From Pseudorasbora parva (Eukaryota > Chordata > Actinopteri > Cypriniformes > Gobionidae): a DNA stretch of 64,000 nt. The translations under genes were made by a program, and so were the position numbers. The stretch lies in NCBI RefSeq assembly GCF_024679245.1, contig NC_090187.1, forward strand, positions 2,388,751 through 2,452,750, read 5' to 3'. Positions 23,754 to 34,576 of this stretch are shown piece after piece (positions within the stretch are counted from its first letter, which is position 1; each line of letters starts with the position of its first letter). The notes beneath the pieces were generated by a model, which did not search any database, had not been told where the DNA came from, and saw only the letters and a list, made by a program, of their open reading frames with translations.

Positions 23754-23817
23754 CCTGTAGTCAGTCAGTTCCCTCAGTATGACATGGCCGCTCTGTCAGC
23801 TCTCTGGGAATTAGATG
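23754..23817 (+). other. Weak exon candidate
   Basis: A strong pyrimidine tract (TTCTCTTTCTCTTTTTTTCAG) ends at 23753. The 64 bp after it contain ATGGCCGCT in a good start context (G at -3 and +4), reading MAALSALWELD up to a weaker donor, GATG followed by GTGGGA. It lies 1.6 kb after the putative first exon in the same orientation. Chance matches to such signals are common, and no homology is recognised. Confidence 0.12.
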
Positions 23818-24039
23818 GTGGGAGTCTATTACTCTGAATCTGGCAACCCTGAGGCAAAGCGAGCCCTCTCTCAAGCCTCTGTTCTGCCCGGTGCCGTCCT
23901 GCAGTCCTGTTTACGCAGCCACCCGTAATCTCGTGTGTGTGTGTGCGCTGCCGAGACTACAGGATCAAGACGGATGTGGGTTTGTTCTTTGGATGTGGGT
24001 CAATGACAGTGTGTTGGTAATGCACAATGATGCAACACG
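23818..24039. other. Unassigned sequence
   Basis: Short stretch; includes GTGTGTGTGTGTGCG at 23935-23949. Confidence 0.3.
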
Positions 24040-24402
24040 CTGTGGAAGCTTATTTCTGCCACAGAATAAAAAGTTTAAAAAAAGCAATTGTGTTATGTTT
24101 TTATCTCCCAATTCCGACATTTGACAGATATAAACTGTCAGGATTGTGATATAAAAAATCTCAATTACCTTTTTTAAACAATAGCAGAGGCAAAAAATGA
24201 ATTGAGATTTAGAATAAATAAAAATAAAATAATACATAATTAATAATTAACCATTACAATATGTAAATCAGAATTGAGGGAACAACAAAAATCCAAATTG
24301 TGATGAAAACAGTCAGAATTGAGAGATAACATCACATTTGGCACTTGTTTTATTTTTATTATATATTTTTTTTTTTAATCTGTGGCAGAAAAAAGCTTCC
24401 AT
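24040..24402. mobile_element. MITE with 28-bp TIRs
   Basis: Left TGGAAGCTTATTTCTGCCAC and the reverse complement of the right end, ATGGAAGCTTTTTTCTGCCA, continue as imperfect inverted repeats through CAGAATAAAAA / CAGATTAAAA. The interior is AT-rich with several GAATTG and CAATTC motifs and no coding capacity. Confidence 0.75.
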
Positions 24403-24813
24403 CCGGTTGTTAAGGCTGACGTCACGTGGCAGCGCTTCCGGGTCCAAACGCTTTATCTTATACCACAAGAAAAACAACAAATAGTACTAATTTAGGCTAC
24501 ACACACAATGTGGTGTAATACTACAAAAAAAAAGTTATAATAGTAACCTTTTTCTCCATACCAAAATTCCAGATGACCAGACAGCAATTCATCTTTTATA
24601 AATCGTTAAAATATTAATGTCTGTAACGCTGTGACCATAGAGAATGTTGTGTAAACTGTAAGTATTTAAAATGTTAAACTTTTTTAAATGTTTTATGTGT
24701 ATAATATGAAGAAATAGCGCTCATAAACGGGCGTCGATGGCATTCTCAAGTGAAACGAGTTGAGGCTTGGACCCAGAAACGGTGTTCCTTACGTCACAAC
24801 TTAACAAGTGGAG
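24403..24813. mobile_element. Second MITE, abutting the first
   Basis: The left arm (CCGGTTGTTAAGGCTGACGT ... TTCCGGGTCCAAACGC) is matched by the reverse complement of the right arm (CCACTTGTTAAGTTGTGACG ... TTCTGGGTCCAAGCCT), giving TIRs of about 55 bp with mismatches. The left end touches the right end of the 24040-24402 MITE. Confidence 0.75.
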
Positions 24814-25365
24814 ACTGTGCGACCCACAAACTATGTTATTTTATTATATTTATTCTATAATTTTGTTTTATTTTTGATACTGATCTCCTTCCATTCGAGC
24901 TTCATCCTCAGCTCCCCCGGAGTCGCTAACAATCTCTCTCTACTCTTTCATCTCTAACTTTTCCTGAAGTGCAGGGATGGTAATCATGATGTTCAGACCA
25001 CATTTGCCATTATTGGATCCTTTGATCACAGTTCTCTGCTAATCTTGCGTCATTCGGATGTTATTTCTCTCCCCTCCCACCAGATGTATGTCAGCTGTGT
25101 TGTTTCAGTGGGCAGTTATTTACAATTGGCTTCGTGTAAAAATGTTGTTTTGAACTTTATGGTAACATTAATAACAGAGGGCTCTACTTACACCGCTGAA
25201 GACATGGATACATGCATGCCATTTTTAATCTTGTGTTGGGCTGAGCTAGTGTAAAATAGTTTTAATGTATTGCTATTTTATTATTTTAATACAAAATATA
25301 ATATGAACAAATTAGGTTTATTGCTACTGTTAAATATATATATTTTGATTATAATGAAAAGCATA
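24814..25365. other. Unassigned sequence
   Basis: A 69-codon plus frame (25045-25254) with no recognisable feature. Confidence 0.3.
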
Positions 25366-26009
25366 TTAAAGGGTTAGTTCACCCAAAAATGTAAATTGTG
25401 TCATTAATTCCTCCTGTTGTTGGCCACCCGTCAGACCTCCGCTCATCTTCACACACAGATGAAGATATTAGTGTTGAAATCCGATGGCTCAGAAAGGCCT
25501 TCATTGACACCAATGTCATTTCCTCTCTCAAGACCCATAAAGGCACTAAAGACGTCGTTACAAAGCCCATCTCACTACAGCGGCTCTACAATCATTTATG
25601 AAGACACAAGAATAGTTTAAAAGAAAAACTAAATAACGACTTATATAGTGATGGCTGATTTCAAAACTAAGATTCAAACGGTTATGAATCAGTGAATCGA
25701 TTCATGATTCGGATCGCCAGAGTTACGTGATTTCAGCAGTTTGACAAGCGATACAAATCATGAATCAATACACAAAATCATAGAGCCACTGTAGTGAGAT
25801 GTGCTGTGTAGCGACGTCTTTAGTGCCTTTATGGGTCTTGAGAGAGGAAATGACATTGGTGTCAATGAAGGCCTTTCTGAGCCATCGGATTTCAACACTA
25901 ATATCTTCATCTGTGTGTGAAGATGAGCGGAGGTCTGACGGGTGCCCAACGACATTAGGGTAAGTAATTAATGTCAGAATGTACATTTTTGGGTGAACTA
26001 ACCCTTTAA
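25366..26009. mobile_element. TTAA-flanked foldback element
   Basis: TTAA at 25366-25369 and 26006-26009 enclose ends reading AGGGTTAGTTCACCCAAAAA and its inverse. The arms are long (about 215 bp): 25366-25580 pairs with 25785-26009, so the same peptides appear in both directions. The loop (about 25580-25780) carries GAATCGATTCATGATTCG palindromic motifs. TTAA duplication is typical of piggyBac- and Kolobok-type elements. No transposase present. Confidence 0.85.
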
Positions 26010-28020
26010 ATAGCAGGTTTATTAGTTTGCATTTACACTGCCATAGGCCTGGGGCACAAATGCAGATATTTTGCCTTCACTTAAGACAGTCTTTTTGAGC
26101 AAGACGCGCATTTTCAGCCACGTTACCGTGAGGCAGAAGGCACACTTCACAGAGCATGCATTGAAATATGCATGTGAGCCTTCACTGTCAGTCAGTCAGA
26201 CAGCGACTGAAGCTGCAGAAAGAAAGAACGATACTGTTGTATTTTGTATTTTAACATTGAAGAAATGGTACGTTTGGCACCCCCGCTGTCATTTAAAAGG
26301 TTTATGGCCGACAGTGAAACGGGCTTCATTCATCCATCCATTCTCTCGTTTTAATGTCCCGTTCTTATTCCACAGTGTTCTTCACTTCTTGCATGACTCT
26401 GCCTGAGGGAGTCCTCGCTCTTTCTTCCGCTGATCATTTGTTCATGCATCTGCAGTGTAAACAGTGCTCTCTTACTCAGCACTCTGCACGAGGGTCTGGA
26501 AATGTGAACACTAATAGCTAATGCCTGTGGGTGGAACACATACTGTGTGTAATGCCAGTGCAGCGCGAGGCATGGCAGAGGGAAGGGTGGTTGTCTTTAT
26601 ATGTCTACTCAGCTAAACACCAACCAATTATCTCAATCACTGTTGTGTGAACAGGGCTGGGTGTTGGCAAGGAGGTAAAAATAGACCCATCTCAAACTTT
26701 GAACAGTCAAGCCTGAGTGCTTGTTTAACCCTTTACTAGACATTGGCAAGAGGGGCGTAAATGACATACGGCAAACAACATTCATTCTGAATAGACACAT
26801 AACTTACATTTATTTAGAAAGCCAACACTTGAGAGTTTACAGTTCATAACTCAGAATTACTGTTATTAATATGGAGATACATAAGCTGAGCCATAAAAAC
26901 GTATAACTACAATAAAGTGAAGTTATGATCCTTTTGGGAATCTGAGGATTTTATCTCTAAAATGATGCATTTTATTAAACATATCCTAAAGCCATGTCGT
27001 GTGTTTTTAGAGAAGGCTAATAAAAATGCTTATGAAATGATGTATGGTCCCTATAACTCCCCTGCATTCTGATGTTGACGAATGACGAATGTTAGCATCT
27101 CTGCACGTAATTTTTATTGTTCTTTTGTTTTTATTCTGCCTTTATTCTGGCATTACATTGACTGCCCATCTACACCACTTCCATCCCACTATACATTAAT
27201 CCACCAATCAACTGAATAGAAAAAAACATATTCTTGGGACCTCATGTGAATTCTTGTAACAAAACATTTAGTGAAATTGACATGACTCCTGGTGCAACAG
27301 GTGCATTAGAGCTACAATTAGCATCAACTTAACATAATTTTAAATATTTGATGCCTTTATTCAAATTTTACTTTAAACCACCAATGTGTGTTTTTAATAA
27401 CGTCCAATTGTGATGTAATATGTATTTGGTCATATAATGTTGTTGAAATGTTATATTTAGTGTTTTATATGGAGGTAACCTGCTTAGCATATATAATGTA
27501 AACATTAATTATACATATTGATATACCCCCAAAATCACAAGGAAACACACACGCTATCACAATGTTTCTTTGGGTTTGTTCTTCTCGGCGGGCAGAACGA
27601 GGAAGTCTACAGGACAGCGTCATCCAAAAGGGCAGGAATTATGGTCACATTGACTCATGTAAGATGATTGACAGCTGTAGAGATCGAATAAACACTCAGT
27701 GAGTCATAACTTATGCAAAGCAGAAACAGGAGAGACAGCTCGCTCTGAACGCTCATTCAGCTCTTCAGATCACATAATTCTCTGGGAAATGAATATAAAT
27801 GCTTTTCTGTAAAATGAAATATTTTGTAAACGTGAGGATAAATCAATATTTCTCCAAATATGCACACTTTTGGACTAATGTTAAAACAAACAAACCAGAG
27901 CAGACGTGAGTTAATTCGTATTTGTATTTGATACTCTATTCAAAATATAAAATATTAAAAAAACTAAATGACCTAGTGTTATCATAAATAGTGGTCAAAT
28001 ATCGAGTCTTTAATCTTGCT
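26010..28020. other. Two kilobases without a recognised gene
   Basis: AT-rich unique sequence. The longest frame (111 codons, 26071-26406) lacks domains. No tandem repeats and no clear element ends. Confidence 0.4.
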
Positions 28021-28287
28021 ACTCTCTAAAAAATGCTGGGTTAAAAACAACCCAAGTTGGGTTGAAAATGCACCGACCCAACAATTGGGTTGTTTTAACC
28101 CAATGGTTGAGTTGTTCTTACCCAGCAATTGGGTTGTCTTAAGCAACATTTAACCCAACCACTGGGTTAAAACAACTCAACCACTGGGTTAAAACAACTC
28201 AACCATTGGGTTAAAACAACTCAATTGTTGGGTCGGTGCATTTTCAACCCAACTTGGGTTGTTTTTAACCCAGCATTTTTTAGAGTG
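28021..28287. mobile_element. Palindromic MITE, family P, copy 1
   Basis: Nearly perfect foldback: left TCTAAAAAATGCTGGGTTAA against right TTAACCCAGCATTTTTTAGA, with repeated GGGTT/AACCC modules (CCAATTGGGTTG types) between. An asymmetric GTCTTAAGCAA lies near the centre. A second copy is at 43278-43501. Confidence 0.85.
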
Positions 28288-28999
28288 TAATGATATTAGG
28301 TTTGTCCAGAACATGTAAGAGTGAAGTGTTTTAACATGCAGTGAATGTTGAACATCAATAATCTGGGGCCGTCGGCCAACCAATGAACATGAGGGGTTAA
28401 AGGGTTAAGGCATTACGGCATGGCAACAGTGCATTTCATTAACCGATATAGACCTGGTTTCACTGACAGGGCTTATTTAGTTCAATTAGGACATTTGAGT
28501 AGCATTAATAAACATGCAAAACTGTGGTGCATATTTTAAGATATGCTTTCTGTTCAAACATGCATTTTATCCTGAAACTATAGGCTTAAACCTCATCTGT
28601 GAAATATGCACAATACTTAAATCTGATTTTAATCTTAAAATATAATAATTGCTATAGTAAATCTCACCAATTACAAAAAACTGATAACTAATTGAATTAA
28701 GCATTTTTTTTGTTTGTTTATTTTTTTTAATTAGTCAGGCATTATTTTCTTGAAAAATATACTACAAAGCTACATGTTAAATTAAAGTTGTGCAAATTTA
28801 CATTTCAGTGAGCAATGGCTAATTGTATATTTCTTATGAAAAACATTGTTTTTAACCTTGTTTCACTATAAACATGACATGCATTCTCCGGTTAAAGCTA
28901 ATGTAATTTTCCACCATATGGCAAGGTTACTTTATTTCTTGACTTTTTAGGGCTAAAATGACAAGCACATGTTTACAGTGCAGGTTTGAGAAAGGGATT
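28288..28999. other. Unassigned AT-rich sequence
   Basis: No recognised feature. Confidence 0.3.
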
Positions 29000-29170
29000 T
29001 TGCATTTCTCTGGTTACAGTACATGTCTGTCTGGATTAGTGCTTTTCAATGAGTTTATCATTCTCTGTCCGCCTCTGTGATCTGAATACATAAAGCGAAG
29101 ACATGCAAAAATCGCCCACGCTCTAACAAATCATCCTCATTTAGCACTTTTATGAAAATATAATGATGTA
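29000..29170. promoter_or_regulatory. Candidate conserved non-coding element
   Basis: Low-repeat block with AATGAGTTTATCATTCTC, ATACATAAAGCG and ACATGCAAAAATCGCC motifs and no open frame of note. Texture only. Confidence 0.3.
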
Positions 29171-29836
29171 TTTAAAGTTAATGTTCTGAAAACTAGAGAA
29201 TATCTTAAATATGTTTATGCATGACTGGACATGATTGGTTCTTCCACAGAAGCATTTACTTACAATCACAGTATTTCTCCAGATATGAAATGCATTAAAT
29301 ATTGCAGAGAATGTCTGCATCATTCATTCATCTTACGGAGTTATTGCAGACAGAATGCAATGCATTTGTGGGATGATAGTGGTAATCAAGAAAATGAAGG
29401 GTCAAACTTTCCATGCAGTGCAAAGCAAAAGTGACACAGGCCTAATGGAATAGATCTGTTCTCACTCCCGAACATCACTTGTTTGATTGTATCCTCTGCG
29501 CTCATAGACATGATTTCTGCACCTCCTGTTGATATGTATCATGGTTTAAAAATAATAGTGATGTGCTTTGACTGACTGTTGGCAACAGAGAGATGTGTAT
29601 AAATGCGTCGTGCTACAGTAAGTGCAGTTATGATAGACGGGTTTATTTGCAGAGACCGCGTGAATCCATCCTCTCACGTCGCTGTATAGTCGATCAACAC
29701 AGCGTTTGATATAAGCTGCTTTGGAAGATGTCAAATGAGCTTTATAGTGTAGGATTAAAGGCAATTAATAAGGATCAGGTCACATGCTTACAGCTACAAT
29801 AAAGAATGTATTAAATGAACTCAAAGTAAACCCTAC
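29171..29836. other. Unassigned sequence
   Basis: Frames of about 70 codons on both strands without features. Confidence 0.3.
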
Positions 29837-30260
29837 TTTAAAGAGGACTTATTCTGCTTTCCCCCCAATCTCTTCCTTCTTTAGTGTGTAATGTTGTCAT
29901 TCCAGAGAGTTTTTCTCTTTATCAGTGTCAGTGTTCCTGAACTCCTGAAACGCCTCCATTGTAGTCCTGAGTTTACTTTTGGGAAGAAACAAGTATAGGT
30001 AACTGCAGACTGGAGCAATGGGCGTGCCACGAGGTCGGAAAGGAATGGGGCGTGCCACGAGGTCTTCTCGTCTTTTTACAGTCTATGACCAGGATGTGAA
30101 AAGCTTCCTGATCCGCATAAAAGCGAGCCATAAACTGAATCACTATAATTACACAAAAAATTATACAAGACATAATACATTTCTTTCACTCTAGTGAACT
30201 AGGGAGCTGATTGAGACGCAGGGTATGATACCTTCTGTATGGCGCGGGTTACGTGACGTC
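29837..30260. repeat. Likely interspersed repeat fragment
   Basis: The TTTAAAGAGGACTTATTCTG start resembles a common fish TIR terminus. Inside, GGGCGTGCCACGAGGTC occurs twice within 45 bp (about 30018 and 30048). The right end was not identified. Confidence 0.4.
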
Positions 30261-30993
30261 ATCACCACCGCAACTTTTTTTTAGGATCAATCATTAAAAA
30301 AACATTCATACTGTTTGTGATAAATGCACTTTTTTAACACATAACTTGAATATATTAAGCATGTATTTTTGTATTGCCCTTTTTCTATTTCATTTTGGAC
30401 TGACTTTAAAATAGATATTCCTAAAATAGAAATTCCAAGTATTAGAATTTAGAACCTCATGACATTTTACTTTGTTTCCAAAACCCATATTTTTCTGAAA
30501 AACTAAATTATATAATTAAATTATTTTGCCGAAGTTTTATATGCATGACACAAATAAAAGAACCCTTCCTATATTACCTTTTATAAGACTGATCTCACAG
30601 TATAATCTGAAACACTTTCCAACATGAGAACACAAAACAAAACGTTTTCTACCTTGATTCATAAACTTAGATTTTATATTTATTTGTATTGTTCATTTTA
30701 TACTTGTTATTGTTATTCTCTGATTTACACATTTTGAGCTGTATTTACAATGCTTTGTATTCATCATTTTTTATTGTATTATACTTGAAATGTCTGTACT
30801 TGAACTAAATAATAAAATAAAAAATAATTAAAAAACAAATTATTTAAAACATTATTTTAAAGATAAAAATGTCTCCTGACACTATTAAAGTCATACTAAT
30901 TTTGTACTTTCATTTAAAGTAGGCTACATTCAAACTAAAAGTAATATTATTTTTATAATATTGGCAGAGCAAATGTTTTTACTGTATAAAGGC

Positions 30994-31026
<33 letters not shown>

Positions 31027-31435
31027 CGTGTTAGATCAAACACTCATCATATAATATAAAATGAAGTAAAACCGGTTTAATAAACTACTTTTAAGTGACA
31101 TTAATCAAGTAAGCAAAACAAACAACATTGTATCCAAAAAAACATTTATTCAATAGTCATTTTTACAATTAATTTTTTTAAACGTCAGTTGAATTTGTCA
31201 TCAAAGGCTTGTGTTCTAAGTCAAAACTCATTCCTCCACTGATTCATATGATAATAAAACTAAGGTTACTGCTGATTGGCTAACGCAGTCGCCAGGAGGA
31301 TCTCCTTTGACCAGTGAGAAACCTCTCACCACGCCCCTACCTCCTGCCACGCCCATTACCCCAAGCTGCAGCTACCCCTGTCTCGGAACAAACACGTCAC
31401 AATATTCCTCATTTAAATAATTCATATGCAGAATA
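30261..31435. other. AT-rich sequence with a (TA)n tract
   Basis: (TA)n at about 30993-31020. The rest is AT-rich and unassigned. Confidence 0.45.
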
Positions 31436-31680
31436 AAGGGGCGGGGCCTGGTTGAGTTAGTTAGTAGTATGTTATGGTAAGTGAGCACTCACAACACACT
31501 GCTTCAGCCAACCAATCAGAGCACAGTGTGCTTTTCAGAAGGCGGGGCTTCATAGAGACAGGAACTAAACAGAGCGTTACTGACAGACTAGGAAGAGAGG
31601 AGCCGCAGCAATGGAGAATATGAGGAAATAATCAACATTCAAGCAGGAAAAGTGACTCTGTAACCAAATAATGAATAGGC
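31436..31680. repeat. Likely interspersed repeat fragment
   Basis: Two GC-box-like cores (GGGGCGGGGCC, GGCGGGGCTTC) and CCAACCAATCAGAGC, then ATAGAGACAGGAACTAAACA, which I recognise as common in cyprinid repeats. Boundaries not defined. Confidence 0.4.
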
Positions 31681-31825
31681 TTTAAAGCCACAATATGTAA
31701 TGTTTCACTGCTAGCGGTCGCTTATTAAAAACAAAGGCGTGTCTTGACTCTTAACAAAATATGTAACTCTGTTCTAGTGGTTTTTGGAAATTTTAATCAA
31801 AAAACTTACATACTGTGCCTTTAAT
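31681..31825. mobile_element. Short MITE (about 145 bp)
   Basis: Left TTTAAAGCCACAATATGTAA is matched by the reverse complement of the right end, TTAAAGGCACAGTATGTAAG. A related left end (TTAAAGGTGCAGTATGTAG) occurs at 47206. Confidence 0.7.
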
Positions 31826-32080
31826 TTATGCCTTAAATTACCTGCCTTAATTGCATTCATTAACTTTACTGTAACTTTAACTGTCCAGTCTATTTTGAAA
31901 CAATATTATTTTGAATAAGGACTCTTTTACAAAAAAAAGTGAGGCGTACTGAAGCTTAATGGTTTATAATTATGTTCTGGATGAATGATCTGAAGCTTCA
32001 CCGTGTTTGCAGTATTTCCCTCGCTTCTTCAAAGTCAAGGATCTGCAGCTCGTGTTTGTGAGGGACTGACTGAGATTCTG
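31826..32080. other. Unassigned sequence
   Basis: No recognised feature. Confidence 0.3.
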
Positions 32081-32530
32081 ACCGAACATAACGTGCCCCG
32101 GAAAGCCTCTTGCCGAAAAGAGCCGATCAATCATCTTCTCAGCATTTGATTACCTCACTTCCTGTGTCGGTGCAGAACCGTCCAGTGGCTAATGGTTTAA
32201 GCGCGGACTTTCTTTACCTGTGACCCAAACACTGCCTGAGAGCTGTCATTCTCTTCTCTTAATATTTCATCTCTCCTCCATACAGCATTAAGGCAGTTTA
32301 TTTCATCGAGCTTCGGAAATGTGACTCATATTTACAAATTCATATCCATTAAACAAGGAAGGTTGTCGGGAAATGAGCGGAAACGTGCTTTATGACTGAT
32401 GAGCAGATACAATGAAATGGATTGTACGGTATTAATTGACGATGATGTGGTGACTATGACAACAGCCATGGCCATTATCGTCTGTTTTGGGTGATATTTA
32501 GATTAGCTTTTATGAATCAGAAAAGGTTTA
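32081..32530. promoter_or_regulatory. Candidate conserved non-coding element
   Basis: Non-repetitive block with CAGCATTAAGGCAGTTTATT, TCATATTTACAAATTCATA, ACGGTATTAATTGACG and CAGCCATGGCCATTATCG. No frame or repeat; conservation inferred only. Confidence 0.35.
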
Positions 32531-32704
32531 GTTGAGGATTAGACTACATTTTAATCTAAAGTTTACACTACCATACTATTACAGAATCCAGCATTCATTT
32601 TGTATGGCATATTGCAGTGTTTATGATATATGATTTATCCATGCACATCATTATTGTTTTAAATTCATGTTCCTGGTATTCTTGAATCAGAAAACGGGTC
32701 TCAT
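32531..32704. other. Unassigned sequence
   Basis: No recognised feature. Confidence 0.3.
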
Positions 32705-32835
32705 ATGATGAGGGCGGGGCCACCTGTCACTCACTTGAAATCCACCAATAGCAAACCACAACCGTCCAATCAATTCCCCACAGACACAATCAAGCCCCGC
32801 CCACAATTGTTTCTTGTTCCTGAAGCATTTCATCC
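32705..32835 (-). mobile_element. Family F fragment, inverted
   Basis: The reverse complement gives the family core: GGGCGGGGCTTGATTGTG, GGTTTGCTATTGGTGGAT, GTGAGTGACAGGTGGCCCCG. Termini are missing. The 95-codon plus-strand frame starting here is an artefact of the insertion plus flank. Confidence 0.75.
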
Positions 32836-33160
32836 ATATCTATGGCATAATAAAGAAGAAAAGACCTTTCATGAAGACTTTAGGAAAGAGCAAGTGGCTT
32901 TTGTGAAGTTATTTTGTGAAATAAAGAGAGATGCACATGAGAATGAGACAGGGTTGATTTGTCTGGCTGCTTTACAAGCATTTGATTATTAAAGCCATTA
33001 GGCAACACAGATGGTTATTAGGTGAGAAGATCATTTTCTATTTGGACGTGCAGTTAAGTATTAATATTTTAATGCTAATTAAAAGTGCATTGATAAGAGC
33101 TTTCATTTACAGATTTTTTCCCCTTATTGTTTGTGTGGCTCGAATAGACCGTCAGATGTA
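32836..33160. other. Unassigned sequence
   Basis: No recognised feature. Confidence 0.3.
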
Positions 33161-33850
33161 GTTTCGGCTAATGGCTTCATTGCTCTTAGACTGTCTGACC
33201 AAGGTCAGCTTGTCTTTTGGTTGCTGGCTTGAGTTAATGGACCTACTTAACCTGTCCGTGTTCGAGCGGACGACAGCATTCATTCACAGAATTACTGGTT
33301 TGGCTCTCTTGGAACATCTCCCATTGTTGTCAACAATAGTCTATAGGCTTACTCTGCACACTTTTAGTGGATTGTGTAAGTGTCATTATTTGAATGAACT
33401 ATACAGAAAGAAATGTAATTTCTAGTTTGTGCAAATGAATAACATATTCATACAGCCATTATAGAGATTGCATCAGCTCTGGGTTATTATGCCATTGCTT
33501 ACGATGCTGCTCATCCTTGACTGAGCGTGCCGCGAGCAGCTATTGCATTAAGCTGGGCAGTTTAAATGTTATATTGTGCTTCACTTTCAAGCTAACATTG
33601 TCATTGTTTATGATGCAGCCTATTATTATATTTTTTATTTTCACATTAGACTGAGAATCAGAGAAGCAGGAACTCGTTTATCGCTAGTACAATGTCCCGA
33701 CGAGACTTTAGTCTTTACAAAAGAAAGATTTTCCACAACATTTCATAAGTCATGTGAGTCAGCAAGTGGTGAAATCTCTTGTAAGCGGATTGGTCTTGGC
33801 AAATGTTGAGCGTCTGCCATGGACGTCTCTGTTACAGACCTAATGAACTC
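33161..33850. promoter_or_regulatory. Candidate conserved non-coding cluster
   Basis: Repeat-free block with ACAGCCATTATAGAGATTGC, GGGTTATTATGCCATTGC and GTTTATGATGCAGCC stretches resembling vertebrate developmental enhancers. Frames (33171-33425, 33576-33809) lack domains and splice context. Confidence 0.35.
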
Positions 33851-34376
33851 TGGCAACAGAGTAAATCAGTAAAAATCCTGACAGACGCTGCTGTAGGGAA
33901 TAAAACTAATTCTGTTTAGACAGCGGTATCAAGGTCAGCAGAACCAAGTCCCTTTCAGTTTAGTTGGACAGGCTGAACTAGATGTGTTTTACCAACCCAG
34001 ATGCAGGACTGACAGGGTTTTTAGCTCTTAACTTCCACACCTGTCAGCTTTACCTGTTATTCATTTTTTCATGATAAAATGGATTAATATGACATTATGA
34101 CGTGAAAAAAAAAAGACAAAAACTTAAAACCCTGCAAAATGGTTACTGCTCTGAGTCTGGTATGGACTGGACTGCTTTACTTCTGCTGAGCCACCACTTT
34201 TTTAAAAATTCAAAGCCTTAAAGGTTCCCTCAAACCTTGAAAAAGACACTCATATACTATTTAGCCTATAGTGACAGGAGAGACTAATGGACCTCTCTGT
34301 TCTCTTCTCTGTGATGACACTACCTCTAGTCTAGGCAGAGAACTTCAGGTCATTCCCCACATGACTTACTGGAAAT
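33851..34376. other. Unassigned sequence
   Basis: No recognised feature. Confidence 0.3.
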
Positions 34377-34576
34377 GATACTTTCATTCTTAAAGGAACG
34401 GTTGATCCATAAATGAAATGTGAATCTATGTGAACTTCTAGGAAACGTTCACCCCAAACTGACTTCATTCCAAACCCATATGCCAGTGATGCCACCATCT
34501 TTACTGCTCCAGGGACCAAAAGCTCCATAAAAGTGTTGTAAAAGTAGTCAATGTCTTCTGAAGCATGTCTAAAAAT
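34377..34576. mobile_element. TIR-element left end in front of the 52-bp array
   Basis: TTCTTAAAGGAACGGTTGAT then CCATAAATGAAATG and ACGTTCACCCCAAACTG resemble the left part of a TTAA-type fish element. The 52-bp array starts inside it (AGCAGCAGGGGGTGTGTCC), so the array may have grown from the element's own sequence. No right terminus is recognised after the array. Confidence 0.4.
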
